In this document: positions 1 to 12,500 of the stretch, one piece after another | Numbering within the stretch: position 1 is the stretch's first letter | How the letters are laid out: each line of letters begins with the position of its first letter | Source of the DNA: Valencia hispanica | Taxonomy: Eukaryota; Chordata; Actinopteri; Cyprinodontiformes; Valenciidae | Assembly: GCA_963556495.2 (NCBI GenBank) | Contig: OY747716.1 | Location: 36,418,318-36,482,317 of the forward strand | Direction of reading: 5' to 3' | Length of the DNA stretch: 64,000 nt | The notes under the pieces: generated by a model | Seen by the model: the letters and a program-made list of their open reading frames with translations, nothing else | What the model was told of the DNA's origin: nothing | Database searches by the model: none | Made by a program: the position numbers and the translations under genes

Positions 1-494
1 TCTAATCTGCTTTCTGTCAATTTCACCTGTGCTGTCTTTTTAAAGTAAAAGGATGCTTGCAAAGTGGAATAAGCTAAAGAATTAAAATAATGTTTTTCTG
101 CTATTAGGATTTTTTTTTTTTAGATCATTTGGAGCTTTAAAATTAAAAGTGAGCATTACATTTATTAACTGCCCTAAAATAGATGTTTTGGTGCCATGAA
201 GTCTAACCGCTGTGTTTGAGAGGGTAAATTATGATGAACCTAATATCACTGAGCTTCCCTTTTTTTTTTTTTCTGTGGACTTTATTAGTAAACAAGAGTA
301 AAATGTAAATGTTTTACTTTCTTTAATATTTTTTTCCTTATTTGTGCACTTACTTTTCCCATATATAGTTAACTGTACCTTGAGTTATAAGATGTTTGCC
401 ACAAATTAAAGATAAAAAAAAAAAGAAACTTATATTCGCCAAAAGATTTGGTCGATCTGAAGGGTCTGAACTCATCAGTTTGTTTCCTCGTTAG

Positions 495-594
495 TCTGTT
501 ACTGCGGCGTGACCCCTCGTACCGTCCCGTGCGGCACAGATAAAGAGGGATTCGATGGCTCGGGACACTTCTCCTGTCAAAAAGTTTGTTCCAA
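495..594 (+). CDS. nfx1: nfx1 exon (first in window)
   Basis: Begins after ttag, with two bases completing a Val codon, and reads [15 protein letters not shown] then [10 protein letters not shown], matching the human NFX1 segment around VCYCGSTSRDVLCGTD. The donor is GTAAGT at 595; the exon ends two bases into a Lys codon. Positions 1-494 upstream are intron with T-rich runs and nothing else recognised. Confidence 0.9.
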
Positions 595-3500
595 GTAAGT
601 GTCTGATATTCATGCTCCATTACTACACAGAGGACTCCTTCCATGACCCATTCCCTGTCCAGGATGTTGAATTGTGAAGCTCACCAGTGCCAGCAGGTGT
701 GCCACCGCGGGCCTTGCCAGCCTTGCCCGCGTTCTCCGAGCCTGGTGAAGACGTGTCCCTGTAGTCAGACCCCGGTGACCAAACTCCTGGAGCTGGGCTA
801 CTCTGAGCGGCGAAGCTGCTCCGATCCCATCCCGTCCTGCGGAAAGACGTGCAACAAGCCTATGCCCTGTGGCTCCAACGGTAAGGAAAGCTTAAAAGGT
901 GTTTTGCAAACATTTTCAACCTCTTCAGCATTAAATCTTAAAATAGTTTAGATTGAGATGTTTTTTGTTTTTTTTACAGAGCATTTTAAAATCATAAATC
1001 AAGGATGAAAGAATCAAAATGAAAGGAGATATGTCTAATTTCCTCAGGTTGACTTGATTTTTCTTTGCAGCTGATTTTTATTGCGAGCAGGGACACTTGC
1101 CCGTTGTTTTCTGCACAGATTCTGCAAAAAACAACTTAAAGGCAATGGCTATAAAACACTGGACTCAAAGTGAAGGATATAGATTTTAATGCTGATTTGC
1201 AGTTAATATCAAAGCCGTGGGAAAAAATATGGCCTCCCATTTCTGAGATACAGTGAAGGAAGTAAAATTGCGAGGAGACAACTTGGGAAGAAATGTGCCG
1301 TTCTCCTGCAAATCTGATCACTAGATAGTACCTCATGGGCCCTAAAACGAAGGACAACGACTTCAAATACCTAAATGATAACGGTAAAGCCTTTATTTGG
1401 CCAGTTGGGCCCCATTGTGACACATCTGCTGTTCTGTTATAGTCCTGGTCAATATGGCAGCATCAACATGAACTGAAATCAGGTTAAAGTCATAAACGCT
1501 AAAATGGGCCAAAATAAAAACCATTCTATATATTAATACAATATGAAATATCAATAGGATATGATACCAATGTAAGCATCTTAACTAAATTAATTACAAA
1601 TTACCACCAATAACTGACTAAAGAAAGCAACAGTGACTTAAAGGGATATTTGACCCCTAAGTGAAATTTAGTTTGTTGCCATCTTCCCCAGAGTTGGATA
1701 AGTGAGGAAAAAGCATTTTGGAACCAGCCCAGTCATTCTCTTAATCTAGCAGCAGTCTGTTTGCTTTAGCTTAGCATAAACAATGTAAGTGAATGGTAAC
1801 AGCTAGCGTTGTGTGTGCAAAAGTTGTAAAAATTATTCCTAGTGACCTCAATAACCATATAATTTGCAAATGAAAATAATAAGTAACACGAAGAAATTAC
1901 AGGAGCCGATTTAAACTTGGGACTATATTAGGACAAAGCACCGCTGCAAGGCGGAAGGACATGACGCAGCGCACGCAAAAAGTGATTTACTCTACAAAAC
2001 CCATCTTTTACAGTCATTAGGGTGAAATGTTGTATATGTCGTACAGTAAACCTGGAGTTGACAATGTCAGCCAGATGTCACAATTTTAATAATTCATAAT
2101 AACCCAGCAACACCCAAGGAATTAGAGTAAATATGTCATTACTTGCAGCCGTTGATAATGGACTTCGTTCAGTATCTGTATAAGAAATGGATGGGACTGT
2201 CGCATTATTCAGATGCAGTATGATCTTTGTGGTAGAAGATTGCATTTTTTTACTTTGTAGTCCTCTGTTGTGAAATGCTCCTTGCAAACCAGATATTGAT
2301 TAATTTTCTCCACTGGTGTTGTTGGAGGAATTCCTAGGACAGCATGCCGTTTTCTTCTTCGTTACACATTAGATTAAATTCTGTGAAACATTGTGTTGCT
2401 GTTTCTCTTCAGCTTGTTTTTGCAACCCTTGGCTACATAAGCAAAGAACAATTTTATCACATTAGACTTATAACATACTCAATATACTACAGTAAAAACT
2501 CAGCGCGGCTCACAGATTTGTGTTTACGGTAGCAGGTGTATTTTGCGAGCGCTGCGTGATCTCCTTGCACCTTGGAGCGGCGGGTTACAGCGGTGCTTTG
2601 TCGTAATGTAGTCCCAAGTCTAAATCATCTCTTGTAATTCCTTCATGTTATTTTCATTTGCAATCAATATGGTTATTGAGTTCACCAGGTATAATCGGGA
2701 TCATAATTGAGTAATTCTCACAACTTTTGCACACGAAATGCTAGCTTTTACCATTTACTTAAATTGTTAATGCTAAGCTAAAGCAAACAGACTGCTGCCA
2801 GATTAGGAAAATGACTGGGCTGGTTACAAAATGCTTTTTCTCACTTTGCGGAATATGGCAACAGACTAAATTTCACGTAGGGGTGGAATATCCCTTTTTT
2901 AGATGAATATTGTGAAGCTTCTTTCAAAGATCTGAACAAAAACTGAGTCTTTTTAATATTGAATAGAGATAAAGGAGCATGCAGGAATTATTTTGATGTT
3001 GTTGAGTGTCCATAAGAAATTTGTGGAAATGTATTAAACCAAACATGAACTGTCAAACTCTTCATAGTAAGTCCGATCATCATCCTGCTCTTTCAGCTTG
3101 TTCTGTTCAGCTTTGCTTCACTTTAGTAAGAGATTTTTGTCCGTGGAGCAGCTTTAATGGGTATCATTGACTTTAAACGTGTGTGTGGAAAAATAACCAA
3201 GAATTAAAACTCCCTTAAATGTAGCTCTTTAGTGTCTTGTAGCCTTCAACTCCTATCTTTAGGATCTATTTTTAAAAACAACTGTTCTCTGTGTCTTCCT
3301 GGTGCTCCATTGTGTTGGGTTTTTTACTGCAAGCAGGATGTGCGCTATCAGAAGCCCACTGCACTGTTTTTAGAGTTTATCTACAGATGTTGTTGTTGTT
3401 TTTTCAGACACCATCCATTTGTGTCAGAATTTGTGCCACGAGGGGAGCTGTGGGCCCTGCTGTCTGACCTCCACCATCAGGTGCCGCTGCGGCTCCAAGA

Positions 3501-6500
3501 CGAAGGTCGGCCAGAGCTTCAGCAGAGAAAATAATGTTTTTTAGGACGCTGGATTTAACAAAAAAAATATTATTTCGTTTCAGGAGGTTCCGTGTGCAAA
3601 TATTCAAACAGAAGGTAACATTTTAATTTAAAAAATTGCTACATATGTCACTTTCTGTTGTAAACGTCACTTGTGGTCATTTCCATGCAGATGAGCTCGT
3701 CTTCACCTGTGAGAGACGATGCAACAAGAAGCGCTCTTGTGGTCGCCACAAGTGTGGAGAGCTTTGTTGTGTGGTGAGTCCTCAGAAGACCTGGGTCCCG
3801 GATCAGCCAGGTTCTACTCCGGTTTCAAATCGAGATGGTTCATTCTGGTTCTGGTCCTGTTTGGGCCGGCTCACCTCTATAATTTTGACAGAGTGGGTCT
3901 TCTTGTTGGACCAACATAACTAAGAGATCCTGATGGTAGAGAATAGATTCTGGAGTCGCACAATAACCACATTCTGGTACTGTCCCTGTCTTTAGTCATC
4001 CATCCGTCCGTCTCTTTGCTCATCTGTCCTTCCTTCCGTCTCTTTCCTCATCCCTCCGTCCGTCTCTTTCCTCATCCATTGATCTATTCGTATATCTGGA
4101 AAACCAACTCTGGAATCTTAAGTTTGGAAAGGTGGAATTATAATGGGAGAAATGTTTACAGATTTTTATTAAAAAAAAATTTGGAATCATTTTAGATTTT
4201 TCTCCCACTTCACAGCTCTGCGTTACTGTTTTTGGTTTGTCACATGAAACCCTAACACACAGTGTGAAAAGTTTTAGGGGGGAATTACCTATTGCTCTCC
4301 AGGTAGCGCTTGGATGGAGGTGGGGGTCTCGGCTTTGCCTCCTCTGTGCGCCCTGTGTCGTTGCTTTGCTTTTGATGTGCTGCTGCCGGTGCAGATGGCT
4401 CCTCTGATGGCGTTTTCTTACCTTACCTGGCTCATCTGTACTCGGCCCGATGTCCTTTTTATTGTTGTTCTTGAGTGTGTGCACATGGGGGTTGGAGGGT
4501 ATAAATATATAAATGTGATCATGCTTTTAATTCTGTGGGGGAGGGATGGGAATGTGGTTTAAGTGGGGCCATTTTTAATCTGTAAAGCGCTTTGAGTTGC
4601 AACCTTTGTATAAATAGCGCTTTATAAATAGCGCTTGTTTGATTAAAACTTTTGCAAAACAAGGGAAAGGTTTGTATGAACTGTGAAACGAATGTGGTAG
4701 TTTGATGTGTCCATCCAGAATGTGGAGCACAGGTGCCCGATGATCTGCGGCTACAAGCTGAAATGCGGCCTCCACCGCTGCCAGGAGCCGTGCCACAAAG
4801 GGAACTGTGAGCCCTGCTGGCAGTCCGGTGAGTCCTCCACTCCTGTTATTCCCAATCAAATCAAAAAAATTATGGACAACCCTGAGCATCCTCTTCATGA
4901 GACAGTCGTACAACAACAGAGCGTCTTCAGTCGGAGGCTTCTTCAGTTTCGCTCCAATATAGACCGCTACAGGAAATCCTTCCTGCCCACAGCCATCATC
5001 ATCTACAACAACTCCTTAAAGAATTAATTATATGAGCTATACCAACACTTAATTTCCCTCTGGGATCAATAAAGTATTTTTGAATTGAATTGAATTGAAT
5101 TGAATTCTTGCGCCAGGCCTCCAAAACAAAACATAAATATACTGCTCTTGAAGCGAGAACCAGTTTAATGTTCTCACATCATTTCCTTGGTGGCATTTGG
5201 TTTGGCTCTTAGTTTATTACGGCTCCCCCTTTTGGCAGGTTTCGATGAGCTGACGTGTCACTGCGGTGCCACTGTGTTATACCCCCCGATTCCCTGCGGC
5301 ACGAAGCCCCCGGAGTGCAAAAACCTGTGCACAAGAAGACACGAGTGTGACCATCCAGGTAAGATTGGCCGATGACTGTTTCCAAAGCAGCTTTAAACGG
5401 GATATTTGAACGCGTTTTCCTCCGATTTAGTGTTTCACAACTGCCACAGCGAGGACAAATGTCCACCCTGCACATACCTCACTCAGAAATGGTGCATGGG
5501 AAAGCACGAGGTAAAAACCACATGGTATTTTAGCTCCATTCATCTTGGCCATAAAATAAACTTGTTTCCCGCATCCACAGCAACGCAGCAACATCCCATG
5601 CCACCTCCAGGACATCTCCTGTGGTCTGACGTGTAATAGGATGCTGCCTTGTGAGATGCACCGCTGCAAACGCCTCTGCCACCGCGGAGACTGCTTGCCG
5701 GAGGGCGGCTGCCAGCAGCCGTGCACGCTGCCCCGTCCAGACTGCGGACACCCGTGCTCTGCCCCGTGTCACAGAGGCGGCAGCTGCCCGCGCACTCCCT
5801 GCACTGCCAAGGTACAAAGCACCTTCCTTCACGTCTGCCGTATAGTCGCATAGCTGTAACAAATGTGTAATTTAGATGAAACGGCATGAATTACTTTGAA
5901 TGCAGCTACACGTTTCGAACCCTGTTTTCATCAGGTAGCGCTCCAGTGTGACTGTGGTCGCAGAAAGGAAAGTGTTGCCTGCACCGAAGCTGCCAATTCT
6001 TATCAGAGGTCTTTTCTCCTGGTTGGATATTCAGTTTTTACTTTTTTAGCGTTGCAGTTTAGATAATCTCCTGTTGTATTTCCTCCATAGGTATGCGGCC
6101 ATTGCGATGGCCAGCAAACTCTCTGACATGCAGCTTGGCGACTCCATGGACATCGGCCCGCTCCTCACCAAGAAGGAGCTAAAACAGACAAGGTGGATAT
6201 GCAAAAAAAATTTATTTTAACGAATGAAGTTCTTGATTTTTACAGTAACTTGCAAAGTATTTTTATCTCTCACAATTTTTTCACGTGTGTCATGTTGCGA
6301 CCGAAACATCAGTGAGTTTTTATTTGAATTTGATGTGATAAACCAACATAAAGTGGTGCACAGTTGTTAATTGGGAGGAAAATGATCCATGGTTTGCAGA
6401 TGTTTTTTGACAGATCTCAAAAGTCTCCTGCATTTGTTTTCGCCCCTCAGTGAACACTTTGTATAACCTGCTTTTGTTGCAATTACAGCTGGAGGTTCTT

Positions 6501-9500
6501 TAGTGGGGTCTCTCTACCAGCATTGAACATCTAGAACATCTTGATTTTGAAGTTTTGCCACCAATTCTCATTTCTCATCATCACATATATCTGGACTAGG
6601 CGTAGGTGTTTATCTAAGCCCATTCTGTTATGTTTTGGGTCGTTCTACCACTGGAAGCTGCACTTCCACCCCAGGTTGAAGTGTTTTCTACCAGGACTCA
6701 CCTGTATTTCACTCCATCCAACTCTGACCAGCTTCCAAGTCCCTGCTGGGAAACCCCACCCCCCAAAATGAACCACATTATCATGCTGCCACCATCGGGT
6801 TTTGCCATGAGGATGGTGTCTTTAGGGTGATGTGCCGTGTTAGTTGTTTGCCACACAAGGGTCAAACTGTTCCAGTTCAGCCTACAGGACGACTTGTGAT
6901 TCTTCTTCTTCTTGCTTCTCTTCCATAAAGGCAGGATTTCTGAAGTTGAAGCACTGATGGTTGTGCTATCTACAGATTCTACTACCTGAGCTGGGGATCT
7001 CAGCAACTCATCCACAGCAGCCATACACCTAATTGTTTTTCTGATTAATAATCTACTGGCCCAGGCTACCAAGACCCTTTCTTGATAAGCCTGCTGAACG
7101 GTGACCATGCTTTACACTTAACGTATCCCTGATGTTGGTTCTTGGCTCTTCATGATACCGGACTGGATTTTATAGAATAAAACTTTACTGTCCTCCTTAG
7201 TGGAAATTTTTTTTCGGCTCTCCAGAATAAAAGAAACATTCATACATGTGCACATTCACTGTAAAAAAAACAATATACCATGAATTGGATCTTATCGTTT
7301 ACACTGGTTAAGGATCATTACAGCATTAGGAACCAATGACTTCTTGTATATATTTTTCATTGCCAGAGGTACCCTGTAACGCCTTCCTGACCTCAAGGGT
7401 TCAAACTGGCTAAAAAGTGGATGGCTGTTATTTACCACAATGTTCCTTGCTAGATTTCTTGTTCTTTCGGCAGCCAGTCGGGAGATGTTTTTTTTTTTTG
7501 TGGCTTGCCAACTATTCTTCCTGCCCAGGAGACCAATCTTTAGAGTTTCCCTTTCGATCTGCAGTTGACATGACCAAACCAGGCTGTGAGATGTAAGGTC
7601 AAAAACTCTCAACAGTTGCTTTATTTTGTGTTATCAGAGTAAAGGGGGTTGAGCACAAATGTAGGCCACACTGATTTTTATTTTAAAAAAAGAAGTAAAC
7701 TGTTTTCCTTCCACTTCTGTTCTTGGGACGACTGTGGAACATCTGGAGATGATGATGCAAAGAAGGATTCTTCACAAAATCAAAAAAATTATGGACAACC
7801 CTGAGCATCCTCTTCATGAGACAGTCATACAACAACAGAGCATCTTCAGTCGGAGGCTTCTTCAGTCTCGCTGCAATACAGACCTCTACAGGAAATCGTT
7901 CCTGCCCACAGCCATCATCATCCACAACAACTCCTTAAAGAATTAATTATATGAGCTACACCAACACTTAATTTCCCTCTGGGATCAATAAAGTATTTTT
8001 GAATTTCAATTGAATTAATTTTCCTTCCACTTTTAGTGTGTCAGTTAAAATTCTGTTACAATACATAGAAGTTTGATTCTCGTAAAAAAATGAATATTAT
8101 ATGGGTGTGAATACTTTTGCTAGGCACCGTATAAGGCCATGGATTACCATTACCTTTGTGTGAGTGTCGGAGGTGATTTCAGTCCCTTTTTATGACCGAT
8201 GTTGGTTTTGGTTGGAGTTGAGCAGAGTTTTTAACAGTGTTTTGATTTTTCATCTTTCTCAGACTTGAGTGCGATCAAGAATGCGCCACTTTGGAGAGAA
8301 ACCGACGTCTGGCCGAGGCGTTGCAGATAGACTCCTCCTCGGACCCCTTCAACGTCCGCTCTACCTCTGTTTACAGCGACGGCCTTAAAGACGACGCCAG
8401 GTTTGACCTCTGACTCCTGGTTTGAAGGACAGGACTTTTCTCCTTGTTCAGTTTACGACCCAGCGGCAACCAAACACAGGGGGGTCATGCAGCATTTCCT
8501 CTGCTTTCAGGAAGGACCTGAAGTTCCTTGCTGAGGTAGAGGAAGAGATCAAGAATCTCGTTGAGCTCGCCAATAAGGTAACATCTCGTCCCATAGTTTA
8601 GTTTGTTGCTCCTTTGGTGGCAACAAGTGGAATTTTTCATTCATTCAGTCTCTATTCTTTTTTCCTTCTGTTCCTCTTCTTATCTTCCCTTTCTTCTTTT
8701 CCTTGTTTCCGTTAATATTTCTGTACCTGTGCCATGCTTTCTTTCTTCCTTTCCCACTTTCTGTGTACGTCCTTCTCTCCTCCCTTTATTGTGGCGACAT
8801 GCCTCCTAAGCTTTTGTCCTCTCTTCCTTCCTTGTGTTACTTCTTTCCTTCGTTCTCATTCATTGTATCCTAACTCTCGTACTCTTGTCCTTGCTTCCTC
8901 CCCTCCTTGTGTACTTCATTTCCCATTGTCCTTTATCACTTTGTGATGCCCTCCTTGTTACTTTCCTTGCTTTCCTTTTCCTAACTTGTGTCCTACCTTC
9001 CTTCATTATCATTCATTCCTTATGTCCTTTCTTCCATTGTGTCCAGCTCTCTTTTTTTCTGTCCTTCCTTGTCTCCTTCGTTCTTTCCTCTTCATTGCTT
9101 GTGGCCTGCCCCCATTCCTTCCTTTGTTTCATTCTTTTCTTGTTTTTGCCCTTTCTTTCCTCTTCTTTACCGTCCTTGAATCCTTGTATCCTACCTCCTT
9201 ACTCCCTCTCCTCCTTGTGTACTTCCTTCCGTCCTTGTGGACTTTACAACTAATTCATTGCTCCCTTCCATGTTAATTTCCTTGCTTCCTTTCCTTTTGT
9301 CCTTCTTTCCTGCATTTTCCTTCTGTCCTTCCTCCCATTCTTTGCTCCCTTCTTCTTTCCTTGTGTCTACAACTGTTCACCCTTCCCTGTCATTCCTTCC
9401 TTGTTTGTGCCGTTCCTTTCTTTCCTCCCTTCCTGTCCTCCTTTTCATTCCTTGTGTCCTACACCCGTTTGTTCGTTTGTTCCTTCCAAACTTACATGTT

Positions 9501-12500
9501 TCACTCTTTCCTTGTTTGTGGGCTTCCATCCTTTCTTTCCTCCCTTGTGTCCTTCGTACCCTCTTTCCCTGTGCCGTTCTCTCATTTCCTTCATTCCTTC
9601 CTTCCTTCCTTTTGTTCTACACATCTTCGTTCCTTTCATATTTAGAAGTCACCTGCTGTAGAAAGATTCATCATATATTTGCAAAGAATGTTAATATTTT
9701 ATATTTTTAGCTGCATGATTTTAAATAAAAATCCCAGTAATTATTCAGCGTAAAATTGTCAGACATCAGCTTCATTAGACATGAAGCTATTCTCTGTTCA
9801 TTGCTGCAGTTCATCCTTTCTTATGAGTGCAGGGAAAGCAGCCGAAGAGGAGTCACTGCTTCCCTCCGATGAACCGGGAGCACCGGAAGATCATCCACGA
9901 GCTGGCCGAGGTCTACGGCGTCGAGAGCGTGAGCTACGACAGCGAGCCCAAAAGGAACGTGGTCGTCACGGCCCACAAGTACGTCTGCTGGCAGATACGA
10001 TAGCGTGGTCAGGATGCTGATTCTGGTTCTGAGGATGCGCCTGTCTTATCTGTGTTGTTGCCAGAGGGAAGTCGGCTTGTCCAAACTCGACCCTGACGTC
10101 GGTGATAGAGAGGGAGACGGCTGGCAGGGCGCCTCCTCCCATCGCTCATATCAAACAGCACAGCAGCAAGTGAGTCATCCTCTCGATTAAAGACTCTGCA
10201 GTTAAGTATTACAGTGCCTTGCAAACTTATTTACACCCCTTTTGACATTGTGTTACAACAAAAACTTTAAAAGCGAGATAGCAGCCAAGAGGCTCATAGT
10301 AATCCTGGAGGAGCTGCAGACATCCACTGCTCTGGTTGAAGAATCAGTAGACATGAAAACTATTCTGGCCTCTATAGAAGAAAGCTTTAGAATGTCCCAA
10401 TTTCCAGCTCTAGGACTGCAAATGTGTGTAAGAAGCTGATCTTGCCAGGGGAGACCAAAGCTTTACGCTGTGGTCTATATGCAGCCGTATGTGGTGCGAA
10501 AACTGTGAAAACCACATTAGCATCATGAAACACGGTAGTGGTAGCGTCATGCTAACATGTAAAACACAGGGCAATCCTAGAAGGAAACCTGACTGGAGAC
10601 TAGTTTAAACATGCTCGTGAGTTAGAATGGCCTAGGTAAAGTCCAGACATAATTCAAATGTGTGGCAAGACTTGAAACGTCATGTGACGTGTGAGACTGA
10701 CCTTGTGCTGTTCTGCAAAGACAAACGGTCAAAATATCCGTCTCTAAAGCTGTGGTCACAAAGTTCCTCACAAATGATTTACGAAATCTCGAGTTTGTAG
10801 ATATTCGTGGTGGAGGGGGGACATTACGGATTGATATCGTTAAGGATTTATCGATACTACTACTCTTAACGACACTCCTTATCGATCCGGTACTTTATCT
10901 GTATCCTTATCGGTACTTTTTTTTTTTTTTTTTTGAAAGACTAAAACAAAAGGGGAAAAACACAAATAATGAACTGTAGTTTAAGAAAAAAAAATTGTAC
11001 TTGGATAAGAAGGAAGCAGTTGTTTAAAAATATCCAGCATTTATTAATTGTAAGAATAAAATAGCAGGTTAACTGTAGTTTAAGAATTTTTTTTAAAACT
11101 TAGATAAGAAGGAAGCCGTTGTTCAAAATATCCAGCATTTATTAAATGTAAGAATGAAATGCCAAACTTATGTCCATGCTTCACGTGTTTGCGTTGCATA
11201 CAAACAAACAAACATAAAGTGGCTTGCAAAAGTATTCGGCCCCCTTGAACTTTTCCACATTTCGTCACATTACAGCCACAAACATGAATCAATTTTATTG
11301 GAATTCCACGTGAAAGATTAATACAAAGTGGTGTACACGTGAGAAGTGGAACAAAAATCATACATGATTCCGAACATTTTTTACAAATAAATAACTGAAA
11401 AGTGGGGTGTGCGTAATTATTCAGCCCCCTTTGGTCTGAGTGCAGTCAGTTGCCCATAGACATTGCCTGATGAGTGCTAATGACTAAATAGAGTGCACCT
11501 GTGTGTAATCTAATGTCAGTACAAATACAGCTGCCCTGTGACGGCCTCAGAGGTTGTCTAAGAGAATGTTGGGAGCAACAACACCATGAAGTCCAAAGAA
11601 CACACCAGAGAGGTCAGGGATAAAGGTATTGAGAAATTTAAAGCAGGCTTAGGCTACAAAAAGATTTCCCAAGCCTTGAACATCCCACGGAGCACTGTTC
11701 AAGCGATCATTCAGAAATGGAAGGAGTATGGCACAACTGTAAACCTACCAAGACAAGGCCGTCCACCTAAACTCACAGGCCGAACAAGGAGAGCGCTGAT
11801 CAGAAATGCAGCCAAGAGGCCCATGGTGACTCTGGAGGAGCTGCAGAGATCTACAGCTCAGGTGGGGGAATCTGTCCATAGGACAACTATTAGTGGTGCA
11901 CTGCACAAAGTTGGCCTTTATGGAAGAGTGGCAAGAAGAAAGCCATTGTTAAAGGAAAACCATAAGAAGTCCCGTTTGCAGTTTGCCACAAGCCATGTGG
12001 GGGACACAGCAAACATGTGGAAGAAGCTGCTCTGGTCAGATGAGACCAAAATGCAAAACGCTATGTGTGGCGGAAAACTAACACTGCACATCACTCTGAA
12101 CACACCACCCGCGCTGTCAAATATGGTGGTGGCAGCATCATGCTCTGGGGGTGCTTCTCTTCAGCAGGGACAGGGAAGTTGGTCAGAGTTGATGGGAAGA
12201 TGGATGGAGCCAAATACAGGGCAATCTTGGAAGAAAACCTCTTGGAGTCTGCAAAAGACTTGAGACTGGGGCGGAGGTTCACCTTCCAGCAGGACAACAA
12301 CCCTAAACATAAAGCCAGGGCAACAATGGAATGGTTTAAAACAAAACATATCCATGTGTTAGAATGGCCCAGTCAAAGTCCAGATCCAAATCCAATCAAG
12401 AATCTGTGGCAATATCTGAAAGCTGCTGTTCACAAACGCTGTCCATCTAATCTGACTGAGCTGGAGCTGTTTTGCAAAGAAGAATGGGCAAGAATTTCAG

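Larger units (their letters stand above)
6241..8131 (-). mobile_element. Decayed Tc1-like transposon, interrupted by LINE fragments
   Basis: The left end tacagtaacttgcaaagtat and the right end tacttttgctaggcaccgta form degenerate inverted ends of the common fish Tc1 type, with TA at each border. On the - strand, fragments such as SGRRY-like noise aside, [13 protein letters not shown] and [17 protein letters not shown] (about 6698-6840) are recognisable transposase pieces, with stops and shifts between. LINE-derived blocks at about 7270-7620 and 7760-8015 sit within the ends, so the element is nested and dead. It lies in the nfx1 intron 6193-8262. Confidence 0.75.

Noticed and set aside
1070..1140. 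An extra nfx1 exon after tttctttgcag
   Set aside because: The translated text does not match the NFX1 family. The exon ending at 880 already joins the one at 3408 with correct phase and continuous similarity.
8734..9710. Several overlapping Ser/Leu/Phe-rich open frames on the + strand
   Set aside because: All three frames stay open because the tract is nearly pure pyrimidine. There are no domains and no plausible splice or start context.
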